From positions 1 through 9,696 of the forward strand of contig DAOWAQ010000049.1 in the NCBI GenBank assembly GCA_030634505.1: DNA of 9,696 nt. Reading direction: 5' to 3'. The stretch comes from Calditrichia bacterium. Lineage in GTDB: Bacteria; Calditrichota; Calditrichia; JAJRVZ01. Below the pieces are notes generated by a model. It saw only the letters and a list, made by a program, of their open reading frames with translations. It did no database searches and was not told the origin of the DNA. This document shows positions 1 through 6,457 of this stretch, in pieces (position 1 is the stretch's first letter; every line of letters begins with the position of its first letter). A program made the translations under genes and the position numbers.

Positions 1-113
1 TATTTTCGGATAAAAAATTATAATAAATCTTATTTTTGAAATATTAAGTATGAATTCTGTTCTAATTTGATAATAAATTAATAGCTATTTCAACATTGAA
101 TTTAAGGAAAAAT

Positions 114-656
114 ATGAATCTGATTATTCTATTCCTTTCAATAATTGTAATTTCAACCAGTGCACAAAATGTTCCAGAGTCACTTATTAAAGAGGGCAAA
201 GAAGCGCCTTTGTTTTCATTACCTGATTTAAATAATGACTATATTGCTCTTCGTGATTTATGCGGTGAAAAATTAAGAAAACCCTGGAAAAATAAGACGA
301 AGAATGTTGTTGTGCTAAGTTTTTTTGCAACTTGGTGCAAACCCTGCATTGCAGAAATCCCTCACTTACAAAAACTGCAAAAAAAATATTCTGACAAAAC
401 CGTCAAGTTTTTTCTTGTAAATGTTGGTGAACAAAAAGAAAAAATTAATGAATTTTTAAAAACTAAAAGTATTTCAATTCAAATATTAATGGACAAATAT
501 AAAAAAATATCAGAAAAATATGATGCATTAACATTACCCAGATTATTTATTATTGATAAAAATGGAATTATTCAATTGGAACAAAGAGGATTTAAAAATG
601 GTAAAAAGTTTGAATCGGATCTGGATCAAATTCTCAGTAAATTAATAAACGGTTAG
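114..656 (+). CDS. TlpA/ResA-type exported thiol-disulfide oxidoreductase
   Basis: This 180-residue protein belongs to the thioredoxin-like TlpA/ResA/AhpC-TSA group, which reduces or rearranges disulfides outside the cytoplasm, often for cytochrome c maturation or redox protection. Residues 1-17 form a hydrophobic signal peptide ending near STSA|Q. The redox motif WCKPC is at 74-78, after the buried strand VVVLSFFAT, and the family cis-proline is Pro142 in LPRLFIID. An extra cysteine, Cys50, sits in a short insert before the first strand of the fold. I start at the ATG at 114 because AAGGA lies 5 nt upstream (104-108); an in-frame TTG at 96 has no such site and would spoil the signal peptide. 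No cytochrome or maturation genes lie nearby, so the physiological partner is unknown. The family call is firm; the exact substrate is not. Confidence 0.88.
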   Translation: MNLIILFLSIIVISTSAQNVPESLIKEGKEAPLFSLPDLNNDYIALRDLCGEKLRKPWKNKTKNVVVLSFFATWCKPCIAEIPHLQKLQKKYSDKTVKFFLVNVGEQKEKINEFLKTKSISIQILMDKYKKISEKYDALTLPRLFIIDKNGIIQLEQRGFKNGKKFESDLDQILSKLING

Positions 657-708
657 ATAATTAAAATCAATTTTCGTTTAATTATGGAAAAAATCATTTG
701 ATTTTTCC
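657..708 (+). repeat. Two adjacent inverted repeats after the thioredoxin-like gene
   Basis: A perfect 9-bp AT-only inverted repeat (657-665 with 677-685) is followed at once by a GG-A6-TCA / TGA-T5-CC hairpin (686-696 with 699-708). The first stem is weak and neither is followed by a clean T-tract, so termination of the upstream gene is possible but not shown. The second hairpin overlaps the candidate -33 element of the next gene. Confidence 0.4.
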
Positions 709-727
709 TGTAAATGCTTTATATTTG
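697..727 (+). promoter_or_regulatory. Candidate Bacteroidetes-type promoter (TTTG-N19-TATATTTG)
   Basis: TTTG at 697-700 and TATATTTG at 720-727 are separated by 19 nt. This matches the known -33 TTTG and -7 TAnnTTTG consensus of the Bacteroidetes primary sigma factor. Transcription would begin near 733-735, leaving a leader of under 20 nt before the ATG at 752. The match is seen directly; use as a promoter is inferred. A sigma-70-like TATAAT at 734-739 also exists but has no good -35 partner and would leave almost no leader. Confidence 0.45.
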
Positions 728-751
728 CCGATATATAATTCCTGAACAAAT

Positions 752-1150
752 ATGCGACTAAAAAAAATTATAATTTTATTACTATTAATTGGTTCGTTAG
801 CATTTGCCGGTACGGTATTTATTGAATATAGTGCAACGCCTTTAGATAATAAAGTTTTAATATATTGGAAAACCGGTTCAGAAAGTGGAGTAGACCAATT
901 CCAAATAAAACGAAGTACGGATGATAATTTATTTGTTGAAATAGGGGTTGTGAACAAGCAGGGTGATGGATCGGAATATCAGTATACTGATGAAAATGTA
1001 ATATTTAAAGGCGGTCAAACTTTCTTTTATAAAATTCGCGCAATCAAATCTAATGGTTCTTTGGTTGAAGAATCACAATCGCTGATTGTTAATCCAAATA
1101 TTTCAGGTATATACCGCACTTGGGGTGCAATCAAAGCCATGTTTCGTTAA
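752..1150 (+). CDS. Small secreted fibronectin-III-like protein
   Basis: This 132-residue protein has a basic N-terminus (MRLKK), a run of Ile/Leu and a likely cleavage site at AFA|G near residue 19. The mature part reads as one beta-sandwich domain: a strand with YWKTGSESGVDQFQIKRS, then VEIGVV, a GDGSEYQYTD turn and FFYKIRAIKSNG. This is the pattern seen in FN3-like modules of FCB secreted proteins, where tryptophan, FxIxRS and YxIRAI mark the strands. It ends in a short basic tail (RTWGAIKAMFR). It has no catalytic motif and no long C-terminal type IX sorting domain. No Shine-Dalgarno is evident before the ATG. The call as secreted is good; the FN3 assignment is by eye and the role is unknown. 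A terminator follows at 1183. Confidence 0.7.
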   Translation: MRLKKIIILLLLIGSLAFAGTVFIEYSATPLDNKVLIYWKTGSESGVDQFQIKRSTDDNLFVEIGVVNKQGDGSEYQYTDENVIFKGGQTFFYKIRAIKSNGSLVEESQSLIVNPNISGIYRTWGAIKAMFR

Positions 1151-1182
1151 TAGTTTTTTTATTAAATAAATGAAAATTTTAT

Positions 1183-1220
1183 AATGCCCTTTTTCAGATT
1201 TGGAAAAGGGTATTTTTTTT
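1183..1220 (+). terminator. Strong rho-independent terminator abutting the next SD
   Basis: CCCTTTTTC (1187-1195) pairs with GGAAAAGGG (1202-1210) with one G-U pair. The stem extends outward through G-U, T-A and A-T pairs to 1183/1214, around a 6-nt loop (1196-1201). A run of eight T residues occupies 1213-1220. This is a textbook intrinsic terminator for the upstream gene. Its T-tract touches the GGAGG of the amidohydrolase gene, so read-through transcripts would carry this hairpin as a leader. Confidence 0.85.
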
Positions 1221-1225
1221 GGAGG
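1221..1225 (+). promoter_or_regulatory. Ribosome binding site GGAGG deciding the amidohydrolase start
   Basis: GGAGG sits 4 nt before the ATG at 1230. It rules against the in-frame TTG at 1200, which lies inside the terminator hairpin and has no such site. Confidence 0.75.
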
Positions 1226-1229
1226 CCAA

Positions 1230-2879
1230 ATGAAAACTATACTTATTTTAGTATTATCATTGATTTTATTCCAAAATTGTACTGAACAAAACATTACCGC
1301 TGATGTTATTTACAGAAATGGATATTTTTATACTGTAAATGAGAAACAGCCCGTTGCATCAGAAATTGCGCTAAAAAACGATAAATTCATTTTTGTCGGC
1401 CAAAAAACACCGCATAAATTTTTCGATGAGGGTACATTAGTAATTGATTTAAAAGGAAAATTTGTTTTACCCGGATTTATTGATAGTCATTTGCATTTTA
1501 TGGATGGAGGATTTTCAATTAGTAGTATAGATTTAAGAAATGCTGCAAGTAAAGATGAATTCATAAAAAAGATTGAAAACTACGCTAAAAACCTTCCAAA
1601 AGGTGAATGGATTCTAAGTGGTAACTGGGATCATACTTTGTGGAAAGGTCAACCTTTACCTGAACGCTGGTGGATAGATAAAGTAACGCCAGACAACCCG
1701 GTAATGATTAACAGGTTAGATGGTCATATGGCATTGGCTAATTCGCTTGCACTTAAATTAGCAGGCCTTACAAATGATGTCAAAACGCCACCGGGAGGAG
1801 TAATTGTCAGAAATAAAAAGGAAGAAATTACAGGAATCTTGAAGGAATCCGCTATGCAACTGGTTCGCAAAGTAATTCCCAATGCAAGCATTGAAAACAC
1901 GTTTCGGGCAGCAAAATCTGCTATGAATTATTTATTGCAAAATGGGATTACAACCGTCCACGATATGGGGACCTGGGAACATGTGGAGGTTTATGATTCA
2001 TTAATTTCCGCAAATGAACTAAAAGTTCGCATTAGTTCTTTTACTCCAATAGCCCAATGGGAAAAATTAAAAAATTACAGATTGAAAAATGCAGACAGTA
2101 ATTTTTTGAAAATTAAAGGTACAAAGGGATTTATGGACGGGTCTTTGGGTTCTTCAACGGCAAAGTTTTTCAAACCTTATTTAGCAGAGAAAGAAAATTT
2201 CGGTATTTGGGATGATCAAATGATTCCACCTGAGAAAATGTTAAATAGAATTAAGAATGTGGCTACTTTAAATTATCAGGTAGTCACTCATGCAATCGGT
2301 ACGGAAGCCAATAATTTACTTCTGGATATGTATGAAGAGGCATTAAATAATAATAATTCAAAACGATTCAGGATTGAGCACGCTCAACATTTATTACCGG
2401 AAGATATTGATAGGTTTGCTGAGTTAGGCGTCTTAGCGGCAATGCAACCTTATCATTGTATCGATGATGGTAGGTGGGCAGAAACCAGAATTGAATATGA
2501 GAGATGCAAAACCACTTATGCTTTTCGAGATTTAATAGATAAAAATGTAATTGTTGCATTTGGCTCTGACTGGGATGTGGCTCCGGCAAGTCCTTTATGG
2601 GGAATTTATGCCGCCGTAACCCGAAGAACCCTCGATAAAAAAAATGAAAAAGGGTGGATACCTGAGCAAAAAATATCAGTTGAAGAAGCCATTAAATGCT
2701 ATACTATAAACGGAGCCTATGCTGATTTTTCGGAAAATGAAAAGGGCAGTATTGAAACAGGAAAGCTTGCTGATTTTGTAGTACTATCTGAAAACCTATT
2801 TGAAATTGATCCTGCAGAAATAAAAAATGTAGAAGTTAATATGACTGTAGTGGGTGGTGAAATTGTATATGAACGTTAA
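1230..2879 (+). CDS. Exported metal-dependent amidohydrolase, YtcJ-like (Amidohydro_3)
   Basis: This 549-residue protein hydrolyses amide-type bonds, with metal ions held in a TIM barrel; the substrate is not predictable. The order is signal sequence (1-16), a small beta-sandwich part (RNGYFYTVNE and ALKNDKFIFVGQ), then the barrel. The metal-site HLH is at 87-89 in LPGFIDSHLHF, followed by His354 (VTHAIGTEAN), His384 (RIEHAQHL) and the catalytic Asp447 (FGSDWDVAP). The C-terminal strand GKLADFVVLSENLF closes the sandwich domain. Length and motif order match the YtcJ/N-substituted formamide deformylase group. Cys17 (FQNC-TEQN) could be lipidated, but Asn at -1 and Phe at -3 make a poor lipobox, so it may be periplasmic or lipid-anchored. 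No operon partners are visible. Family call firm, substrate open. Confidence 0.92.
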   Translation: MKTILILVLSLILFQNCTEQNITADVIYRNGYFYTVNEKQPVASEIALKNDKFIFVGQKTPHKFFDEGTLVIDLKGKFVLPGFIDSHLHFMDGGFSISSIDLRNAASKDEFIKKIENYAKNLPKGEWILSGNWDHTLWKGQPLPERWWIDKVTPDNPVMINRLDGHMALANSLALKLAGLTNDVKTPPGGVIVRNKKEEITGILKESAMQLVRKVIPNASIENTFRAAKSAMNYLLQNGITTVHDMGTWEHVEVYDSLISANELKVRISSFTPIAQWEKLKNYRLKNADSNFLKIKGTKGFMDGSLGSSTAKFFKPYLAEKENFGIWDDQMIPPEKMLNRIKNVATLNYQVVTHAIGTEANNLLLDMYEEALNNNNSKRFRIEHAQHLLPEDIDRFAELGVLAAMQPYHCIDDGRWAETRIEYERCKTTYAFRDLIDKNVIVAFGSDWDVAPASPLWGIYAAVTRRTLDKKNEKGWIPEQKISVEEAIKCYTINGAYADFSENEKGSIETGKLADFVVLSENLFEIDPAEIKNVEVNMTVVGGEIVYER

Positions 2880-2917
2880 AAATTAATATTGGATCAACTT
2901 AATTTATAATTCAAGAT

Positions 2918-2962
2918 TATAGCCTTGAAAATCTAATTATCAAAATTATAACCTTGTAAAAT
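2918..2962 (+). repeat. Two copies of a 16-nt TATARCCTTGAAAATC-like box
   Basis: TATAGCCTTGAAAATC (2918-2933) and TATAACCTTGTAAAAT (2947-2962) lie 29 bp apart, start to start, upstream of recQ. A third close copy is upstream of creD at 4788-4803. They may be regulator sites or weak promoter -7 elements (TAnnCTTG against the TAnnTTTG consensus); in AT-rich DNA, chance similarity is also possible. Confidence 0.35.
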
Positions 2963-3186
2963 GTCAACACTACTAAAAATAATGTCATTGTCATTATCTC
3001 AACTTTATCATAGGTAAATAATTGAAAAATTTATTAGAATCATTATTTCATTTATCCGAATTAAACACAAATGTAAAACAAAAAGCAGTTGGTGGAACTC
3101 TGACTCTCCGAATAATTTTATAAAATACGAAATATTATTTTAAAGAATTTGACCAATATCATATTAATTATATTTTCATACTTTAT

Positions 3187-3191
3187 AGGAG
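3187..3191 (+). promoter_or_regulatory. Ribosome binding site AGGAG for recQ
   Basis: AGGAG lies 2 nt before the ATG at 3194, which is tight, and 5 nt before the next codon, a TTG at 3197, which is a better spacing. Either codon could be the true start; the protein differs by one residue. The in-frame TTG at 3149 has no comparable site. Confidence 0.6.
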
Positions 3192-3193
3192 AG

Positions 3194-4627
3194 ATGTTGC
3201 AAAATCCAATTCAAATATTAAAAAGTGTATTTAAACTGACATCCTTTCGGGAACCACAGGAAGAAATAATTCAATGTGTTTTAAATAAAAAACATTGTCT
3301 GGTAATTATGCCCACCGGTTCCGGCAAATCATTAACTTATCAGATTCCGGCTTTAATGCTGTCCGGTCTAACAATTGTGATTTCACCCTTAATTGCATTA
3401 ATGAAAGACCAGGTTGATGTTTTAGTCAAAAAAGGAATTGATGCGACTTTTATAAATTCATCATTAAATAAAACCGAAAGAGAACAGAGATATAATAATG
3501 TTGCCGATGGAAAATACAAACTTTTATATGTCACTCCGGAGCGATTTAGGAAAAAGGAATTCATATCGATTTTAAGGAATAGGGAAATTTCACTTCTTGC
3601 TGTAGATGAAGCTCACTGTATCAGCCAATGGGGGCATGATTTCCGACCGGACTATACAAGACTGGCTGAGTTTAGAAAATTAATGAATAATCCTACTACT
3701 CTGGCATTAACTGCGACTGCTACTCCGCCGGTTCAAAAAGATATCATTAAGCAATTAAACCTTAAAGAGAATGAAGTAAAATATTTTCACCAGGGAATTG
3801 ATCGCCCAAATTTATTTTTAGAAGTACATTCAATTTGGGGTGAACAGGAAAAACTTGAAAACATATTAAAAGTTATCAAAGAACATAAAGGCAATGGAAT
3901 TATATATTTCGTATTGATTAAAGACCTGGAATTCATGAGTGATCTTTTAACACGAAAAGGTATAAGACATTTCAAATATCACGGAGATTTGAATAATACA
4001 AAACGTAAAATTATCCAGGAAAAATTTATGAAAGGCGAAAATAACCTGGTCCTGGCAACCAATGCTTTTGGAATGGGAGTGGATAAAGATAGTATTCGAT
4101 TTGTGCTTCATGCGCAAATTCCCGGATCACTTGAATCTTACTATCAGGAAATAGGTCGCGCCGGTCGTGATAGTAAAGATTCCATTTGCAGTTTGTTGTA
4201 TGATGAACAGGATTTAAATATTCAACTGGAATTTATTAAATGGAATAATCCTGCCGCTGGATTTTATGATCGATTATATCGATTATTACTGGATGATATT
4301 CAAAGAGCGAATGCAGAAGGATTGGAGTTTGTCAAAGAACAAATGACCTATAAAAACAGTCGTGATTACCGTGTGGAAACTGCGCTGGGTATCTTTGATC
4401 GCTGGGGAGTAATAGAGGGTGAAATTGATAAAAGAAAATTATCGATTGTGAGTGAAATACCTGAAAATTTAATTGATCAAAACTATCTTGACGAAAAACT
4501 GAAAAACGAACAAAAAAAATTGTACAGTATGATGCAGTATGCAAAATTAGAAAAAGAATATAAAGCGTTTATTCATAATTATTTTGGACTGCCATATCAA
4601 TCGGAACTTCACGATGTTATCACTTAA
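3194..4627 (+). CDS. recQ: RecQ-family ATP-dependent DNA helicase, short form without zinc site or HRDC
   Basis: This 477-residue protein is a 3'-5' superfamily 2 DNA helicase acting in recombination and fork repair. Helicase motifs appear in order: the RecQ motif 0 (FREPQEEII), Walker A MPTGSGKS (39-46), ISPLIALMKDQV, DEAH (138-141) followed by the RecQ-typical CISQWGHDFRPDY aromatic loop, LTATAT, ATNAFGMGVDK (from 288) and QEIGRAGRD (318-326). After the two RecA-like domains, the region reading YAKLEKEYKAFIHNYFGL aligns with the start of the RQC zinc-binding segment. However, the first zinc cysteine is replaced by Glu, and the chain stops before the usual CGxCDxC. Winged-helix and HRDC parts are absent, whereas E. 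coli RecQ has about 609 residues. The Walker A has Ser where many RecQs have Gly. It resembles short RecQ paralogues such as B. subtilis RecS in length. A hairpin repeat supplies its last codons. Confidence 0.93.
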   Translation: MLQNPIQILKSVFKLTSFREPQEEIIQCVLNKKHCLVIMPTGSGKSLTYQIPALMLSGLTIVISPLIALMKDQVDVLVKKGIDATFINSSLNKTEREQRYNNVADGKYKLLYVTPERFRKKEFISILRNREISLLAVDEAHCISQWGHDFRPDYTRLAEFRKLMNNPTTLALTATATPPVQKDIIKQLNLKENEVKYFHQGIDRPNLFLEVHSIWGEQEKLENILKVIKEHKGNGIIYFVLIKDLEFMSDLLTRKGIRHFKYHGDLNNTKRKIIQEKFMKGENNLVLATNAFGMGVDKDSIRFVLHAQIPGSLESYYQEIGRAGRDSKDSICSLLYDEQDLNIQLEFIKWNNPAAGFYDRLYRLLLDDIQRANAEGLEFVKEQMTYKNSRDYRVETALGIFDRWGVIEGEIDKRKLSIVSEIPENLIDQNYLDEKLKNEQKKLYSMMQYAKLEKEYKAFIHNYFGLPYQSELHDVIT

Positions 4628-4640
4628 AGTGATGGTATCG
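4612..4640 (+). repeat. 29-nt hairpin repeat overlapping the recQ stop (copy 1)
   Basis: Bases 4612-4625 pair with 4627-4640 around A4626, as a 14-bp stem with three G-U-type pairs; the core ATCACTT/AAGTGAT is perfect. It contains the last five recQ codons apart from part of the first, plus the TAA. It matches 6254-6282 in length, orientation and most bases. No T-tract follows, so it is not a standard intrinsic terminator, though a rho-assisted or RNA-stabilising role is possible. Confidence 0.75.
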
Positions 4641-4742
4641 ATACATGAATCTCTAATACTTTAATAGATCCTAATAAACTTATGATAGCTTTCAATCCTG
4701 ATTGTGATGAATTTTGTTTCAAAAATGTATGGAATAAATTTT

Positions 4743-4803
4743 TTATAGTATAAACGAAGTTTGGTAAACTAAATCAGAAAATTATAGTATAACTTTGAAA
4801 ATC
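4743..4803 (+). repeat. Direct repeats and -7-like element upstream of creD
   Basis: TTATAGTATAA occurs at 4743-4753 and again at 4782-4792, 39 bp apart. The second copy runs into TATAACTTTGAAAATC (4788-4803), which contains TAACTTTG (4790-4797), a full match to the Bacteroidetes -7 consensus. No TTG lies at the required 19-21 nt upstream, so the promoter reading is incomplete. The duplicated box could be an operator. Confidence 0.35.
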
Positions 4804-4837
4804 AAGTTAAGTTGAATTTGAAGGATTGAGGAAAATT

Positions 4838-6169
4838 ATGCTAAATGAAAAATTGAAAACATCGATCGGGGCAAAACTATTCATGATTGGATTTTTGGTT
4901 TTATTATTAATGATTCCATCAATTTGGATTTCAAGCATCATTTCCGAAAGAGAGGAGCGACGGGAAGAAGTGCTCTCAGAAATTACATCAAAGTGGGGAG
5001 GCAATCAATTTATTGCCGGACCTGTACTGGTTATTCCTGTGGAATTTGTCAATAAAGATGATGATGGTAAAAAATATATCTCAATTCGCAATATTTACCT
5101 TCTTCCTGAAACTCTGGATATTGAAAGTACTTTGGAGCCTGAAATCAGATATAGGGGAATTTATCAAATTCTGTTGTTTAAATCTGATTTGCATAGTAAG
5201 GGAAAATTTAATCTTACTAATCTTGAAGAGTTAGATTTTATGAATGGAAAAATCAGATATGATAATGCACATGTGGAAATTGGAATTTCTGATTTAAAAG
5301 GGCTTACAAATAATCTAAAATTAAATTGGAATGGTCAGGAAATTGCTGCTCGAACCGGTCTTAAAGCAAGCTCTGTGGTAAGTAAAGGTTTGCATTTTAT
5401 AACCTCAATTCAACCAGATATAGATGAATATTCTTTTTCACTGAACATGAATCTTAATGGTAGTGAACAAATTCAATTCTCCCCTACTGGTAAAGATACT
5501 AAAGTAAAAATATCTTCTTCCTGGAATCACCCAAGTTTTTGCGGAGATTTTTTGCCACAACATAAAATGATTGACAATCAGCATTTTGAAGCACACTGGG
5601 AAATATTTAATCTTAATCGGAACTTTCCTCATATTTCATTTGAACATCCAATAAATATTGAAGATAATTATTTTGGTGTTGAATTGTTTTATCCCGTAGA
5701 CCAATACCAACAAACAACAAGAACAGTGAAATATGCCTTCCTATTCATAGGGCTAACTTTTATTTGTTACTTTCTAATCGAAATATTGTCAAAAAAATTA
5801 ATTCATCCAATTCAATATTTATTAATTGGATCAGGAATGTTATTATTTTATCTGGTACTCCTTTCTTTATCCGAGCATCTTGCTTTTTCTATAGCTTATC
5901 TGATTGCTTCTATAAGTATGATTGTTCTGATATCATTTTATACAAAAGCAGCAGTTGGCGAATTTAAATTAGTGTCAATTGTTGCCACATTTCTTTTAAT
6001 ACTTTATGGATTCTTATATATAAATCTCCAGCTCCAGGATTTTGCGTTATTATTTGGTAGCATTGGACTTTTTGTAATTCTTGCAGCAGCAATGTTTTTT
6101 ACAAGGAATATTAACTGGTTTACAATTCTTGAGCAGAGCAATCGGGAAATGAAAAAGGAAATACAATAG
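4838..6169 (+). CDS. creD: CreD-family inner membrane protein
   Basis: This 443-residue integral membrane protein matches the CreD (Cet) family, about 450 residues in E. coli, which is linked to envelope integrity and tolerance of envelope stress; its biochemical activity is not established. One membrane segment lies near residues 12-35. Next comes the family signature region EREERREEVLSEI followed by KWGGNQFIAGPVLVIPV (52-68), then a long extracytoplasmic beta-rich domain. A cluster of about five to six membrane segments follows from residue 297, including HPIQYLLIG and LLSLSEHLAFSIAYLIAS. I start at the ATG at 4838, with GAGG at 4828-4831 (6-nt spacing), rather than the TTG at 4826. No CreBC-type two-component genes or small regulator lie nearby, so local control is unknown. 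The gene is bracketed by two copies of a hairpin repeat. Confidence 0.94.
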   Translation: MLNEKLKTSIGAKLFMIGFLVLLLMIPSIWISSIISEREERREEVLSEITSKWGGNQFIAGPVLVIPVEFVNKDDDGKKYISIRNIYLLPETLDIESTLEPEIRYRGIYQILLFKSDLHSKGKFNLTNLEELDFMNGKIRYDNAHVEIGISDLKGLTNNLKLNWNGQEIAARTGLKASSVVSKGLHFITSIQPDIDEYSFSLNMNLNGSEQIQFSPTGKDTKVKISSSWNHPSFCGDFLPQHKMIDNQHFEAHWEIFNLNRNFPHISFEHPINIEDNYFGVELFYPVDQYQQTTRTVKYAFLFIGLTFICYFLIEILSKKLIHPIQYLLIGSGMLLFYLVLLSLSEHLAFSIAYLIASISMIVLISFYTKAAVGEFKLVSIVATFLLILYGFLYINLQLQDFALLFGSIGLFVILAAAMFFTRNINWFTILEQSNREMKKEIQ

Positions 6170-6201
6170 AAGTTATTGATTAAACTTAAGAAGAAGAATT
6201 G

Positions 6202-6227
6202 CGGGAAATGAGAATAATGATTTCTCG
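6202..6227 (+). repeat. Small hairpin downstream of creD
   Basis: CGGGAAAT (6202-6209) pairs with ATTTCTCG (6220-6227) with one G-U pair and a 10-nt loop. No T-tract follows. CGGGAAATGA here also repeats bases 6143-6152 at the 3' end of creD. This is weak evidence for a terminator. Confidence 0.3.
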
Positions 6228-6251
6228 GAATTTAAAAGACTAATTAATAGA

Positions 6252-6284
6252 ACCGATGCTATCCTTTAAAAGGATGGCATCGGT
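6252..6284 (+). repeat. 33-nt hairpin repeat downstream of creD (copy 2)
   Basis: ACCGATGC (6252-6259) pairs with GCATCGGT (6277-6284). Inside, ATCCTTT pairs with AAAGGAT across one T-G pair and a central A, giving a 16-bp stem. Bases 6254-6282 are the counterpart of 4612-4640. Lack of a T-tract argues against a classical terminator, though the stem is strong enough to block 3' exonucleases or end transcription with help. Confidence 0.8.
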
Positions 6285-6457
6285 AATCTCTTTATCTGAG
6301 AATACTTCGAACCAACTTATATTCAGCAATGATATGTCTATGATTTTGAGTGAATCCAGCAAAAATCAAATTAAAATATTGAGTAGTTTAAATATCATAA
6401 GTATTTGATAATTCAACACTTCTTACTAAATTACCTTTCAAATAAACAATTAATTAT

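Larger units (their letters stand above)
2880..3193 (+). other. AT-rich intergenic region before recQ
   Basis: No convincing gene is present. The stretch holds two related boxes (2918-2933 and 2947-2962), an ATAATG/CATTAT inverted repeat (2979-2984 with 2992-2997) and a TTTTATAAAA palindrome (3116-3125). A sigma-70-like TTGACC-N16-TATTTT lies at 3149-3176, but its leader would be only about 10 nt. No T-tailed terminator for the amidohydrolase gene was found here. Confidence 0.5.

Noticed and set aside
96..113. TTG start at 96 for the thioredoxin-like gene
   Set aside because: The ATG at 114 has AAGGA at 5-nt spacing and gives a clean signal peptide; the TTG adds charged residues and has no ribosome site.
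694..957. 87-codon open frame on the - strand
   Set aside because: It is antisense to the small secreted protein gene and its promoter region, with no ribosome site and no family resemblance.
2961..3017. 18-codon frame starting MSTLLKIMS
   Set aside because: It overlaps the repeated boxes and the GTCATT tandem, and has no ribosome site or supporting context.
3022..3123. Short TTG-initiated frame of 33 codons upstream of recQ
   Set aside because: It starts directly after an in-frame stop, has no Shine-Dalgarno and no recognisable product; this is expected by chance in such a gap.
4682..4753. 23-codon frame with two cysteines between recQ and creD
   Set aside because: No ribosome site, no known similarity and very short; nothing besides an ATG supports it.
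4760..4797. Complete Bacteroidetes promoter for creD (TTTG at 4760 with TAACTTTG at 4790)
   Set aside because: The spacer is 26 nt, well beyond the usual 19-21, so only the -7-like part can be supported.
4628..4837. Frameshifted continuation of RecQ (RQC/HRDC) after the stop
   Set aside because: None of the three forward frames after 4627 gives a cysteine-rich zinc motif or winged-helix-like sequence; stops are frequent throughout.
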